Positions 35,545-44,653 are shown, numbered from the stretch's first letter. The stretch: DNA of 64,000 nt from Sandaracinus amylolyticus (GCF_000737325.1 NZ_CP011125.1:6634001-6698000); one strand, 5' to 3'. Notes: generated by a model from the sequence alone, not told the origin. Translations and numbers: made by a program.

Positions 35545-37028
35545 GCTTGCGCGCGCCCTCCGGCAGGATCGCCGGGTCGATCGTAGCGGAAGAGATGACG
35601 TCCGATCCGGAACTGATCCCCGGGGCGCAGCACGCGCTCACCGCGGATGCGGATCGCCGTCCCGTTCGACGAGCCGAGATCGCGCAGCACGAACCGTCGC
35701 TGCGAGCGGTCGACGGTGATCGCCGCATGTCGCCGCGACATGAAGGGATCGTCGGTGCACACGATGTCCCCCTGCTCGCGCCCGATCACGGTCTCGTCAC
35801 GATACAGGTAGTGCACGTCCCGTCCAACACCTTCCGTCGTGTACTGGACGAGCCGGGCGATGCGCGGGACCTCGGGCGTCCCGAACACGAGCACCCCGCG
35901 ATGCGTCGCCGGGCCGAGCGGCAGCTCGCTCTCCGCGAGCACCTCGAAGCGCACGACCTGCTGCCCGAGCAGGATCATGTCGGCGTCGTGCAGATCGACC
36001 GGCTCGCGCAGCCGCACGTAGATCCCGTTGACGCTGTCGAGGTCGCGCAGGACGAGCTGATCGCCGCGCACGAGCACGCGCGCGTGGCGCGCCGAGAGGT
36101 ACGGATCGTCGGCGAGGACGAGGTGCCCCTCGCTGCGCCCGATGTCGGTCTGCTCGTCGTGGATCGGATAGACGCGTCCGTCCGAGCCGTCCTTGAGGAT
36201 CGCGACGAGCAGCGCGCGCGGCGCGCCCTCTGCGCGCGGTGCCTCGGCGCGCTGAGACTCGAGCTGCGTCGCCTCGCGGACGCGCGGTGCCGAGATCGGC
36301 ATCGGCTGCGCGGGCGCGGGCGACATCACGGGCGCGGGCGCGCCGTGCATCGGCATGCCCATCGGCGCGGCCATGCCCATCGGCGCCGCGCCCATCTGCG
36401 GCATCGGCGCGGCCCCGTTGTGCGCGTGCGCGGCGTGCGGGTGCCCGGGATGCGGGTGCGCGGCGTGCGGGTGCCCGGGCGGCGGCGCGTTGTTCGGCGC
36501 GGCCGCGGCGTACGCCGCGATCGCCGAGCCGACCGTCGATCCAGCGAACGGCGCAGGCGCCGCACCGGCCGCGCGCGAGGGATCGTCCGCGTAGCGCGCC
36601 CCGCAGAACTTGCAGAACTCCGCGCCCGCATCGCCCGCCGCGCGACATCGCCAGCACACCGGCCCCGCGCTCGACGAGACCGGCGCGGAGAACGCCGGCG
36701 GCGAGAACGCAGGCTGCTGCGGGGGAGAGAACGCGTAGGCCGGCGCCTGCTGCTGCGGTGCGGGGGCCGCCGCGGGAGCGCCGCCGCCGAGCTGGAACCC
36801 GCAGTTGTTGCAGAACCGCATGTGCGTCGCGTTCGCGCTGCCGCATCGCGGGCACACCTGCATCGCGGGCGCCGCGGGCGCGCCTTCTCTCTGGCGCGCG
36901 ATGCCGGTCGGAGGCGTCGGCATCTTCCCCGGTCGCTCCGGCGGAACCCAATCCCCGAGCCGGTGCCCGCAGTCCTGGCAGTAGAGGCTGCCGGACGGGT
37001 TCTGCCGACCGCAGTTCTTGCAGTTCAT
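35541..37028 (-). CDS. Zinc-ribbon and double-FHA domain protein
   Basis: A 495-residue soluble protein. Three zinc-ribbon motifs come first: CKNCGRQNPSGSLYCQDCG (3-21), CPRCGSANATHMRFCNNCG (about 58-76) and CWRCRAAGDAGAEFCKFCG (about 124-142). A Pro/Ala/Met linker contains a His-rich patch (GHPHAAHPHPGHPHAAHAHN). Two FHA domains follow, one with DIGRSEGHLVLADDPYLSAR and SVNGIYVRLRE, the second with VIGREQGDIVCTDDPFMSRR and SSNGTAIRIRGE. It should bind two phosphothreonine sites and metal or nucleic acid or protein through the ribbons. It leads the operon with PP2C, whose start overlaps its stop (ATGA). Confidence 0.94.
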   Translation of the reverse strand: MNCKNCGRQNPSGSLYCQDCGHRLGDWVPPERPGKMPTPPTGIARQREGAPAAPAMQVCPRCGSANATHMRFCNNCGFQLGGGAPAAAPAPQQQAPAYAFSPPQQPAFSPPAFSAPVSSSAGPVCWRCRAAGDAGAEFCKFCGARYADDPSRAAGAAPAPFAGSTVGSAIAAYAAAAPNNAPPPGHPHAAHPHPGHPHAAHAHNGAAPMPQMGAAPMGMAAPMGMPMHGAPAPVMSPAPAQPMPISAPRVREATQLESQRAEAPRAEGAPRALLVAILKDGSDGRVYPIHDEQTDIGRSEGHLVLADDPYLSARHARVLVRGDQLVLRDLDSVNGIYVRLREPVDLHDADMILLGQQVVRFEVLAESELPLGPATHRGVLVFGTPEVPRIARLVQYTTEGVGRDVHYLYRDETVIGREQGDIVCTDDPFMSRRHAAITVDRSQRRFVLRDLGSSNGTAIRIRGERVLRPGDQFRIGRHLFRYDRPGDPAGGRAQA

Positions 37029-37116
37029 GCCGAGCGCAAGTGGAACCTGCCCGCGGTCCGTACGTCAAGGTCGCAGATCGTCGCGAACACCCCTCGTCCG
37101 CGCGCGGGCACGCGGC

Positions 37117-37809
37117 TCATCGAAGCGCGACCGCGGGCCCGACGAGCACCGAGATCCCGATCGTGATCTGCAGCGCGACGTTCACCCCGAAGTCGCTCGA
37201 GCGCTCCACCGCGTCGGGCGTCTCGAAGGGCGCGGTCGCGAAGAGCCAGGTCTCGAGCGCCGTGACGAACACGACCGACTCCGACAGCTCGAGCTCCGCG
37301 CCGCCGCCCGCCGTGATCAGCCCGCCGGCGGTCGCGACGCTCGCGGTGTCGCCGAACGCCATCAGCCCGATCCCCGCGTCGACGAAGGGATGCACCATCG
37401 TGCTGTCGTCGAACACGTAACGGACGCCGCCGCGGATCGCGTGCAGCGCCGCGAGCTCGAACACCGCGTTGCTGTCGAGCAGCCAGAAGTCGTAGCCGGC
37501 CCAGAGCCCCACGCGATCGGCGGTGCGCCGCTCGATCTGCACGCCCACGCCCACGCCGAGCCCCAGCACGCAGCCAGCCGCCGGCGGGCAGATCGTGCTG
37601 CGCTCGATCGGTGCATTGGCACCGCCGTGCACCTCGACCGCGAGGGTCGCGGGGTGGTCGTCGGGCGCCGGTGGAGGCTCGACGTGATGCACCACGGAGG
37701 GATCGTCGTCGGCGCGCGCGACACCCGCGGCGAGGATCGAGGACGCGAGGGAGAGGATCGCGAGAAGCGCTCCGGAGGCGCGCGGGAACGCGCTCGACGT
37801 GTATCTCAT
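37117..37809 (-). CDS. Secreted beta-barrel-like envelope protein
   Basis: A 230-residue protein. The signal peptide (ALLAILSLASSILAAGVARA) is followed by alternating hydrophobic strands. These include GLGVGVGVQIERRTADRVGL, VGLWAGYDFWLLDSNAVF, and SVVFVTALETWLFATAPF with a long Gly-rich stretch (AGGLITAGGGAELEL). It resembles small outer-membrane barrels (about 8-10 strands) but the C-terminal residue is Arg, not Phe, so assignment is tentative. It faces away from the acidic protein gene. Confidence 0.7.
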   Translation of the reverse strand: MRYTSSAFPRASGALLAILSLASSILAAGVARADDDPSVVHHVEPPPAPDDHPATLAVEVHGGANAPIERSTICPPAAGCVLGLGVGVGVQIERRTADRVGLWAGYDFWLLDSNAVFELAALHAIRGGVRYVFDDSTMVHPFVDAGIGLMAFGDTASVATAGGLITAGGGAELELSESVVFVTALETWLFATAPFETPDAVERSSDFGVNVALQITIGISVLVGPAVALR

Positions 37810-37863
37810 CCGGTTCGTCCGAGAGCGCTCACGAGCCCTGAATTCCAGGCGATCGGAGCATTG

Positions 37864-37891
37864 TTGACAGGTACATCGCCCCCCCTATAGT
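37864..37891 (+). promoter_or_regulatory. Near-consensus sigma-70 promoter for the acidic protein
   Basis: TTGACA at 37864-37869 matches the -35 consensus perfectly. TATAGT at 37886-37891 is a good -10 element, and the spacer is 16 bases. It lies 34 bases before the ATG at 37926. This is the best promoter I saw, in a region that is otherwise GC-rich and poor in such sites. Confidence 0.8.
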
Positions 37892-37925
37892 ACCGACCCG
37901 AACGCCACCCGAGGAACGAGCTTCG

Positions 37926-38312
<387 letters not shown>

Positions 38313-38331
38313 GATCCACGACGATCTCCCA

Positions 38332-38374
38332 CGAGACGCGACCGTGCCTCTGGCCGGTCGCGTCTCGCGTCTTT
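38332..38374 (+). terminator. Strong Rho-independent terminator
   Basis: CGAGACGCGACCG (38332-38344) and CGGTCGCGTCTCG (38355-38367) form a perfect 13-bp stem with a 10-base loop, followed by CGTCTTTTC. It begins 20 bases after the stop of the acidic protein gene. The run of four Ts is modest but the stem is very stable. Confidence 0.85.
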
Positions 38375-38391
38375 TCTGGGTCCGACGTGTG

Positions 38392-39432
38392 TCAGCGACA
38401 GTCGCGCGCGCTCCGCTGGAGCGCGCGTCGGTGCGCCGCGCCGACCTCGAGCTCGCCCGTCGCGCGCCGCAACGTCGCGCACCCCGCGTCGCGCTCCCCT
38501 GCGTCGAGCTGCAGCTCGCCGAGCTCGACGAGCGCGTCGTCGCGCACGCGTGACGTCGGGAACGCGTCGTAAGCGCGCCGATACGCGCGTGCGGCGGCAT
38601 CGTGATCGCGCAGCGCGTCGCGCTGCAGGCGTGCGATGCGAAGCGCGGCGTCGGGCATGCGCGGCTGGGTGTAGCTGCCGGGCGGAATGCCCTCGGAGCG
38701 CGGCGTGATCATCCGCTCGAGGTACGCGATCGCGGCGCGCGGATCTCCGTCCTGCTCCGCGAGGTCCGCGAGGCGCCAGAGCGTGTCGTCCCAGCGCTCG
38801 CCCTGCGGGTACGGGTGCTCGTCGGCGATGCGCTCGTAGAGCGCGCGTGCCGCAGCGCGCTCGCCGCGCGCGAGATGGATCTCGGCGAGGTGCGTGAGCA
38901 CGTCGTCGTGCAGATCGCTCGACGCGACGTGGCCGTCGAGCGCGCGCAGCTCCGCGAGCGCGACGTCGTCGCTCTCCTCGCGCAGCGCGCGCACCAGCAG
39001 CACCAGCGCACGCGACGCCTGACCGTGCGACGGATGATCGCGCACGACGACGCGCAGCGAAGCGAGCGCGCAATCGCGCTCTCCGCGCTCGAGCCGCAGC
39101 CGCGCGGCTTCGAAGCGTGCGCGCACCGTCCGGCGCGCGATCGGCGTGCGCTCCGCGATCCGATCGAGGATGGCGAGCGCGTCGTCGATCGAGCCTTCGC
39201 GCCGGAGCGCCTGGGCCTGCCGCCACTCCGCCTCGTCGCGATCGACGCGACGCTCGGCGTGCTCGGCCGCGCGCTCGTATGCGATCGCGGCCTCGCGATC
39301 GCGACCGTGCGAGTGGTGCCGGCCGGCCTCCGCCATCGCGTCGAGGTGCGCCTCTCCGCGTGGCTGCGAGATCGTGGGCACACATCCGGCGATCGCGATC
39401 GCGATCGCGATCGCCTCAGCGCATCGCCCCAC
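38392..39432 (-). CDS. TPR lipoprotein
   Basis: A 346-residue protein. The lipoprotein signal is AEAIAIAIAIAGC, with the AI run encoded by four GATCGC units at 39391-39414. Helical TPR/SEL1-like repeats follow throughout (DREAAIAYERAAEHAERRVD, DDALAILDRIAERTP, REESDDVALAELRALDGHVA, ERAAARALYERIADEHPYP). The start is a GTG at 39432, overlapping the threonine aldolase stop by 17 bases. It probably sits at the inner face of the outer membrane as a protein-binding scaffold. The specific partner is unknown. Confidence 0.8.
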   Translation of the reverse strand: MGRCAEAIAIAIAIAGCVPTISQPRGEAHLDAMAEAGRHHSHGRDREAAIAYERAAEHAERRVDRDEAEWRQAQALRREGSIDDALAILDRIAERTPIARRTVRARFEAARLRLERGERDCALASLRVVVRDHPSHGQASRALVLLVRALREESDDVALAELRALDGHVASSDLHDDVLTHLAEIHLARGERAAARALYERIADEHPYPQGERWDDTLWRLADLAEQDGDPRAAIAYLERMITPRSEGIPPGSYTQPRMPDAALRIARLQRDALRDHDAAARAYRRAYDAFPTSRVRDDALVELGELQLDAGERDAGCATLRRATGELEVGAAHRRALQRSARDCR

Positions 39433-40450
39433 GCATCGCCTCGCCGAGCACCGCGATCGCGCGATCGATCCCCGCGGCGTCGACGTCCAGGTGCGTCACC
39501 GCGCGCACCGCGTGCGGCCCGACGGGCGCGATGCGCACGCCCTGCTCCGCGGCGAGCTTGCAGAGCTCGGGCGCGCTCACGCGATCGAGCTCGGCGATCA
39601 CGATGTTCGTCTCGACGCGCGCGAGATCGATGCGCACGCCTTCGATCGCCGCGAGCCCGCGCGCGAGTCGCTTGGCGTTGTCGTGATCCTCGCGGAGCCG
39701 CGCGCGATGATGATCGAGCGCGTGGAGCGCGGCCGCGCAGAGCAGCCCGACCTGCCGCATCCCGCCGCCCAGCATCTTGCGGAGGCGCAGCGCGCGATCG
39801 ACGTCGGCGCGCGAGCCCGCGATCACCGAGCCGACGGGCGCGCCGAGCCCCTTCGAGAAGCACGCCGACACCGTGTCGAACGGCGCGCAGATCTCGCGCT
39901 CGCTCACGCCGCACGCGATCGCCGCGTTCCAGAGGCGCGCACCGTCGAGGTGCAGCGCGAGCCCGCGCGCCCGCGCCTTCTCGCAGACGGCGCGCAGCCG
40001 CTCGATCGGCCACACGCGCCCGCCGCCGCGGTTGTGCGTGTTCTCGAGCGCGACGAGGCGCGTGCGCGGCGCGTGGTAGTCGCCGGGCTGGATCGCGCTC
40101 TCGAGCTCGCGCTCGTCGAAGAGGCCGTCGGTCCCGCCGACCTCCGCGAACTGCACGCCGGCCCACGCCGCGCCTGCGCCCGACTCGTAGAGCCGCACGT
40201 GCGCACCACGCCCGCAGATCACCTCGTCGCCCGGGCGGCAATGGAGCAGCAGCGCGATCTGGTTCGCCATCGTGCCGCTGGGCACGAAGAGCGCTGCTTC
40301 CTTGCCGAGCACCTCGGCCGCGCGGTCCTCGAGGCGACGCGACGTCGGGTCCTCGCGCCAGACGTCGTCGCCGACCTCGGCGCTCGCGATCACCTCGCGC
40401 ATCGCGGCCGTGGGGCGAGTCACCGTGTCCGAGCGGAGCTCCACGATCAT
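39416..40450 (-). CDS. ltaE: Low-specificity L-threonine aldolase
   Basis: A 344-residue PLP enzyme that splits L-threonine or allo-threonine to glycine and acetaldehyde. The N-terminus IVELRSDTVTRPTAAMREVI is typical, with GDDVWREDPT. LENTHNRGGGRVWPIE and LHLDGARLWNAA are family motifs, and the PLP-binding Lys is residue 200 in SACFSKGLGAPVG. Length is normal. It is transcribed away from the tRNA gene and overlaps the TPR lipoprotein gene downstream by 17 bases. Confidence 0.94.
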   Translation of the reverse strand: MIVELRSDTVTRPTAAMREVIASAEVGDDVWREDPTSRRLEDRAAEVLGKEAALFVPSGTMANQIALLLHCRPGDEVICGRGAHVRLYESGAGAAWAGVQFAEVGGTDGLFDERELESAIQPGDYHAPRTRLVALENTHNRGGGRVWPIERLRAVCEKARARGLALHLDGARLWNAAIACGVSEREICAPFDTVSACFSKGLGAPVGSVIAGSRADVDRALRLRKMLGGGMRQVGLLCAAALHALDHHRARLREDHDNAKRLARGLAAIEGVRIDLARVETNIVIAELDRVSAPELCKLAAEQGVRIAPVGPHAVRAVTHLDVDAAGIDRAIAVLGEAMRGAMR

Positions 40451-40502
40451 GGGCCGGATGCTAACGCATCCACGCGCGCGCGATCGAAGTGGCTCGCATC
40501 GC

Positions 40503-40531
40503 TTGACAGGAGCCGCGGACTGCGTCAGGAA
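40503..40531 (+). promoter_or_regulatory. Possible tRNA-Thr promoter
   Basis: TTGACA at 40503-40508 matches the -35 consensus perfectly and lies 46 bases before the tRNA. At the expected spacing only a poor -10 (CAGGAA region near 40526-40531) is seen, so the -10 assignment is weak. The -35 match and position make it a reasonable tRNA promoter. Confidence 0.35.
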
Positions 40532-40553
40532 CGCGGTCCGTTTCGCGGGACCT

Positions 40554-40625
<72 letters not shown>

Positions 40626-40637
40626 GTAGAGAACGAG

Positions 40638-40684
40638 GAAGGCGCGACGATCGGACGAGCTCCGACGTCGCGCCTTCTGCTTTT
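40638..40684 (+). terminator. Rho-independent terminator of the tRNA-Thr gene
   Basis: GAAGGCGCGACG (40638-40649) and CGTCGCGCCTTC (40666-40677) form a perfect 12-bp stem around a 16-base loop, followed by TGCTTTTC. Position right after the tRNA and the T run support termination. Confidence 0.85.
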
Positions 40685-40709
40685 CCGGCGCGCTCACTCG
40701 AGCCGTACG

Positions 40710-41255
40710 TCACTTCGAGATGTACGTGATCGACTCGCCGCCGACGGTCGCGCCCGCCATCAGGCCCGACTGCGAGTCGATGAACACGGCCGTGCCACCT
40801 TCGAAGTTCGCCTGCGCCGCGGCGCCCGCTTGGATCGCGGTCGCGGTGACGCCCGCGGTCAGGTCGAAGTTGCCCGCGCGCAGCCGCTGCAGGGCTTGGC
40901 GATCCTCGAAGACGACGAGCTGCGAGTACGACTGCCCGCCGATCTGCGCGCCCACGGTGCCGCCGCGCAGCTCTGCGTAGCCGGTGGGCCGGCCGTTCTC
41001 GTACACCACGCCGACCGACTGCGCGCCGCCCACGATGAAGCCGCCCTCGGTCACCTCGGGGAAGACCACGTACCCGGCGGCCCGGCTCAGCAGCGGTCGC
41101 AGGCTCGTGTCGCGCGCCATCATCGTCTCGAGCGCGCCGTCCGCGCGGGCCTCGAGCGCGCGCTGGTCGGGTCGCGACTCCGGCGCGCTCGCGCATCCGA
41201 AGAACAAGCCCGCAAACAAACCGAACAGCATCTGGGCCCGCAACATCCTCTTCAT
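40710..41255 (-). CDS. SYLF/YSC84-domain lipoprotein
   Basis: A 181-residue protein with a lipoprotein signal (MLFGLFAGLFFGC). A SYLF-type domain follows: LLSRAAGYVVFPEVTEGGFI, GGAQSVGVVYENGRPTGYAE, VGAQIGGQSYSQLVVFED and a final GTAVFIDSQSGLMAGATVGG. SYLF domains bind phosphoinositides or other lipids in eukaryotes; bacterial lipoproteins of this type are common but of unclear role. The ATG at 41255 has GGAG six bases upstream and is preferred to one two codons earlier. Confidence 0.87.
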   Translation of the reverse strand: MKRMLRAQMLFGLFAGLFFGCASAPESRPDQRALEARADGALETMMARDTSLRPLLSRAAGYVVFPEVTEGGFIVGGAQSVGVVYENGRPTGYAELRGGTVGAQIGGQSYSQLVVFEDRQALQRLRAGNFDLTAGVTATAIQAGAAAQANFEGGTAVFIDSQSGLMAGATVGGESITYISK

Positions 41256-41540
41256 GTCCATCTCCCTCGTCGCGTTCGTTCGTCGCAGACGACGAGAGAG
41301 ACGTGTGCGCGCGACGTAAGTACCTACAAGCGAGGCACCCCGTCGCGCCTACACGTGCGTTGCCGACGACGTCGCGCGCGATCACGCGGTCGCGCGACAC
41401 ACGTCGATCGATGCGTCGACGAGCCACTCCCGACTGCGCGGCAGCGTGCGATCGCAGCAGCGCGAGCTCGACGCGCGCTCAGCGAGACGCGCGCGGCCCG
41501 CTACGAACGCCCTCCACGGAACGCGAGCGGGTGCGAGCAA

Positions 41541-41666
41541 CGCAGCTCCGAGCAGCGCAGCTCCGAGCAGCGCAGCTCCGAGCAACGCAGTGCGAGCAAC
41601 GCAGCGCGAGCAACGCAGCGCGAGCAACGCAGCGCGAGCAACGCAGCGCGAGCAACGCAGCGGGCG
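41541..41666. repeat. 14/15-bp tandem array in a 662-bp gene-free gap
   Basis: Three copies of the 15-mer CGCAGCTCCGAGCAG (41541-41585) run into five copies of the related 14-mer CGCAGCGCGAGCAA (41586-41655) and a partial copy. The 14-base unit cannot keep one reading frame, which argues against coding. The whole gap 41256-41917 shows no convincing gene on either strand. Besides the array it has a small hairpin (GCACC...GGTGC near 41680-41697) and C-rich runs. Confidence 0.88.
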
Positions 41667-41917
41667 CACGCACCTCGGTGCACCACGAAGTTGGTGCGAT
41701 GCGGCGACGCGTGCGGACCGACCACGACCCCCCGTCGCAGACTCCGACACGCGTCGCCGCGTACCGATTCGGGCCCCCCTCTAATCCGGCCCCCAGAATC
41801 GTCGCAACCACGTTCGTACCGGAGCCACTCACGCCGCGATACTTCTACCTGCGGACAAAACGCATCGACGAAACACGAACACGAGCACGCGGCTCGCTCT
41901 CGCCGCGTGCTCCGATC

Positions 41918-42121
41918 TCAGGCCTCTCCGCCGACCGCACGGAGCGCGAGCGCGGTCGGGAAGACCTCGCCCATCGCCGCGTCCACGGCCTTCCTCTCCG
42001 CGCGGTCCTGCTTCTCGCGCTGGAGCCAACGGAGCTGCAGCTCCGACGTGACGAGACGTGCGTCCAGCCGCAGGAGCCAGTGACGCAGCGCCTGGAGATT
42101 GGGGACGACGATCATGATCAT
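41918..42121 (-). CDS. Small hypothetical protein
   Basis: A 67-residue protein beginning MIMIVVPNLQALRHWLLRLD. The rest is mostly amphipathic helix rich in Leu, Arg and Gln/Glu. Codons end in G or C almost throughout, unlike the shadow frames here, which supports a real gene. No ribosome-binding site is clear; ATG codons at 42121 and 42115 are both possible. I recognise no family. Confidence 0.5.
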   Translation of the reverse strand: MIMIVVPNLQALRHWLLRLDARLVTSELQLRWLQREKQDRAERKAVDAAMGEVFPTALALRAVGGEA

Positions 42122-42283
42122 AGTGAGCGAGCGTCAGTGCAACGCACGGGCCGCCTCACCCGCTCACGCGCGCGGCGCTCGCCACGCGGCGTATCGGCCC
42201 GCGAACCATCGTCGCGCGCCACACGATCGTGCCTCGACGCCCCGAGGGGACGCGCGCCATGACGCATACGGCCTCATCGCCGA

Positions 42284-44008
42284 TCACGTCGCGAGCGCGT
42301 CCAGGATCTCTCGCGTGATCGACTGCCTCACGCTGCGCATCGCTGCCCAAGGATCGCGCCTCCGCTTCGCGATCCACTTCGGCGCGGAGCGCACGTCGAA
42401 CTGAGCCGGCGTGACCTTCTCGATCTCCGACCACGCGAGCGGCATCGCGACCGGCAGGCCGTCTCTCGCGCGCGCCGAGTAGGGCAGGATCGCGGTGTTC
42501 CCGCGCCCGTTGCGCAGGTAGTCGACGAAGATGCGCCCGGTGCGCTTGGACTTCGACATCTCGGCCAGATAGCGGTCCGGTGCGCGATGGCTGATGTCGA
42601 GCGCGAGCGCGTGGGCGAAGTCCTTCACCACGTCCCAGCCGTGACGGCGCATCAGCGGCACGACGACGTGGAGGCCCTTGCCGCCCGTCGTCTTCACGAA
42701 CGACTCGAGCCCGATCGACGAGAGCCGCTCGCGCAGCGTGAGCGCGCCCTCGACGACCTCGGCGAACCCCACGTCCTCCGCGGGATCGAGGTCCATCACG
42801 ATCCAGTCGGGCTTCTCGATGGCGTCGACGCGCGCGCTCCAGCCGTGCAGCTCGATCGCGCTCCACTGCGCGAGCGCGACCACGCCGGGCTGCGTACGCA
42901 CCGAGAGGACCTCTTCGCCCCACGGCGCGTGCGCGACGTGGATGTGCTCGCTCATGCCGGGGTGCGAGTGCTTCTGGTAGAAGCACTGCCCCGCCGAGCC
43001 CTCGGGACAGCGCACGAGCGCGAGCGCGCGATCGGCCGCGTGCGCGAGGAAACAGTGCGCGACCTCGGCGTAGTAGCGCGCGACCTCGATCTTCGTGATG
43101 CCGCTGCCGGGATCGACGACGCGCCCGCCGTTGCTGATGCCGACGCCGGCGACCTTCTCGCGCGCGCCCGTGTCGCGGCGCGGCGCGCGGGTCGGGCCTC
43201 GGTACGCGCCCTCGCGCGGTGCGACGTCCCACTTGCGCGGCGGCGTGTGCGCGCGCGGCTTCTTCGTGGCCTTCTTCTTCTTCGCCGGCTCGGAGGGCAC
43301 GGGCTCGGCGGGCGCGCGCACCGTCTTCGCGGCGTGCTTCACGCGACCTTCGCGCGCCGCGGCGCGGATGCGCGCCTTCGCGCTCGGCACGCCCTCGCTC
43401 GAGCCGCGGTTCGAGTGCCAGACCTTGCGCGAGCGTCCCTTCGCTTCGGCGATCTCGTCCATCGACCGACCGCTCTTCACGCTCGTGAGCGCGACGTCGG
43501 TGATCTCCTCGCCCTCGTGCTCCGCGACGTGCTCGTCCGATCGTTTGAACAGCAACCAATTCGCGCGGCCACGATCCTCGGGACGCGACTTGAGCCGCAC
43601 GAGCGTCCAGCGTCCCTCGAGGCGCTCGCCGTGCAGCACGAAGTCGAGCTTGCCCTTCTCCATGCCGACGCGTGGATCGCCGACGGGCTCCCACGTGCCG
43701 CGATCCCACAGCATCACGGTGCCGCCGCCGTACTCGCCCTCCGGGATGATCCCTTCGAACGTGCCGTACTCGACCGGATGATCCTCGGTCTGCACCGCGA
43801 GGCGCTTCTCCTCGACGTCGTAGCTCGGGCCCTTCGGCACCGACCAGCTCAGGAGCACTCCGTCGAGCTCGAGCCGGAAGTCGTAGTGCATGCGCGACGC
43901 AGCGTGCTTCTGCACGACGAAGGACCAGCCCGTCTTCTTGCGGACCTTGCCGCTCGGCTCGGGCGTGCGCGCGAAGTCGCGTTTCTGGCGATACGTCTCG
44001 AGTCCCAT
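42284..44008 (-). CDS. LigD-like protein with phosphoesterase and polymerase domains but no ligase
   Basis: A 574-residue protein. Residues 1-190 are a LigD 3'-phosphoesterase domain: FVVQKHAASRMHYDFRLELD, EDHPVEYGTFEGIIPEGEYG and TVMLWDRGTWEPVG. A basic linker (about 190-290, with KKKKATKKPRAHTPPRKW) leads to the LigD primase/polymerase domain (about 300-574): catalytic acid pair in WIVMDLDPAEDVGF, FVKTTGGKGLHVVVPL and KRTGRIFVDYLRNGRGNT. No ATP-dependent ligase motif (KxDG) is present. Canonical Pseudomonas LigD has the ligase between these parts. It would prepare ends in non-homologous end joining; a separate ligase and Ku are not in the window. The ATG at 44008 is the family-like start MGLETYRQKRDF. 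Confidence 0.92.
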   Translation of the reverse strand: MGLETYRQKRDFARTPEPSGKVRKKTGWSFVVQKHAASRMHYDFRLELDGVLLSWSVPKGPSYDVEEKRLAVQTEDHPVEYGTFEGIIPEGEYGGGTVMLWDRGTWEPVGDPRVGMEKGKLDFVLHGERLEGRWTLVRLKSRPEDRGRANWLLFKRSDEHVAEHEGEEITDVALTSVKSGRSMDEIAEAKGRSRKVWHSNRGSSEGVPSAKARIRAAAREGRVKHAAKTVRAPAEPVPSEPAKKKKATKKPRAHTPPRKWDVAPREGAYRGPTRAPRRDTGAREKVAGVGISNGGRVVDPGSGITKIEVARYYAEVAHCFLAHAADRALALVRCPEGSAGQCFYQKHSHPGMSEHIHVAHAPWGEEVLSVRTQPGVVALAQWSAIELHGWSARVDAIEKPDWIVMDLDPAEDVGFAEVVEGALTLRERLSSIGLESFVKTTGGKGLHVVVPLMRRHGWDVVKDFAHALALDISHRAPDRYLAEMSKSKRTGRIFVDYLRNGRGNTAILPYSARARDGLPVAMPLAWSEIEKVTPAQFDVRSAPKWIAKRRRDPWAAMRSVRQSITREILDALAT

Positions 44009-44095
44009 GCCGTGGAGACGATGTAGACCCCTCGATCCGCGCGGGAAGAGCGATGGTTCCGTCCCCGTACAGAGCGTGGTATCCAGCGGCCCGCC

Positions 44096-44623
44096 ATGAC
44101 CCACGCACGCATCACGACGCTCGCGCTCTCGATCGCACTCTCGATGCTCGTCGGATGCGGCGGCGGTGGCGCGCGCGCGGCGCTGCAGGTGCAGCAGTAC
44201 CCCGGCGACTACAACGCGAGCCCGCGACGTCTCGAGTCGCTCGCGCGCGAGTACGAGAACACGTTCGGCTGCACCGAAGCGGACAGCATCTCGATCGTCG
44301 GCATGGGTCCCGGCGTCTATGCAGTGTCCGGCTGCAACGCGATGCGCGACTACATGCTCGGCTGTCGCCCCGGCGGCTACGGTCAGATCTGCGACTGGAC
44401 GGCGATGCCCGATCTCGCGCAGCAAGCCGCGGTCGATCTGAATTGCGGACCGCAGTACATCGACGTTCAGCTGGGCGTTCAGGGCCAGCGCGTCGCGGAG
44501 GGCTGCGGCTACCGCGCCGTGTACATGATGCGATGCGGCGGAACCTGCAGCTGGGTCCTCAGCGCGCCGGTCATGCAGGCGACGCCCACCGAGCAGGGCG
44601 GCGGCGGCTCGTACACGTACTGA
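44096..44623 (+). CDS. Cys-containing lipoprotein of unknown function
   Basis: A 175-residue protein. The lipoprotein signal (LALSIALSMLVGC, then GGGG) is followed by a body with eight further cysteines, in motifs such as FGCTEADS, SGCNAMRDYMLGC, LNCGPQYID, EGCGYRAVYMMRC and GGTCSWVL. A Gly-rich segment comes before the tail GGSYTY. Disulfide-linked periplasmic protein is likely. No family recognised. It diverges from the LigD-like gene by 87 bases. Confidence 0.78.
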   Translation: MTHARITTLALSIALSMLVGCGGGGARAALQVQQYPGDYNASPRRLESLAREYENTFGCTEADSISIVGMGPGVYAVSGCNAMRDYMLGCRPGGYGQICDWTAMPDLAQQAAVDLNCGPQYIDVQLGVQGQRVAEGCGYRAVYMMRCGGTCSWVLSAPVMQATPTEQGGGGSYTY

Positions 44624-44653
44624 TCGAGCACACGCTCCTGATACGCTCCGCGC

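Noticed and set aside
31816-37028. Type VI secretion context for the FHA proteins
   Set aside because: FHA proteins occur in type VI clusters, but no tss genes are present; the PP2C partner fits Ser/Thr kinase signalling.
41480-41800. Protein-coding gene in the gap after the SYLF gene
   Set aside because: Open frames here are created by 14/15-bp repeats in every phase, and no start with a ribosome site or a coding bias is seen.
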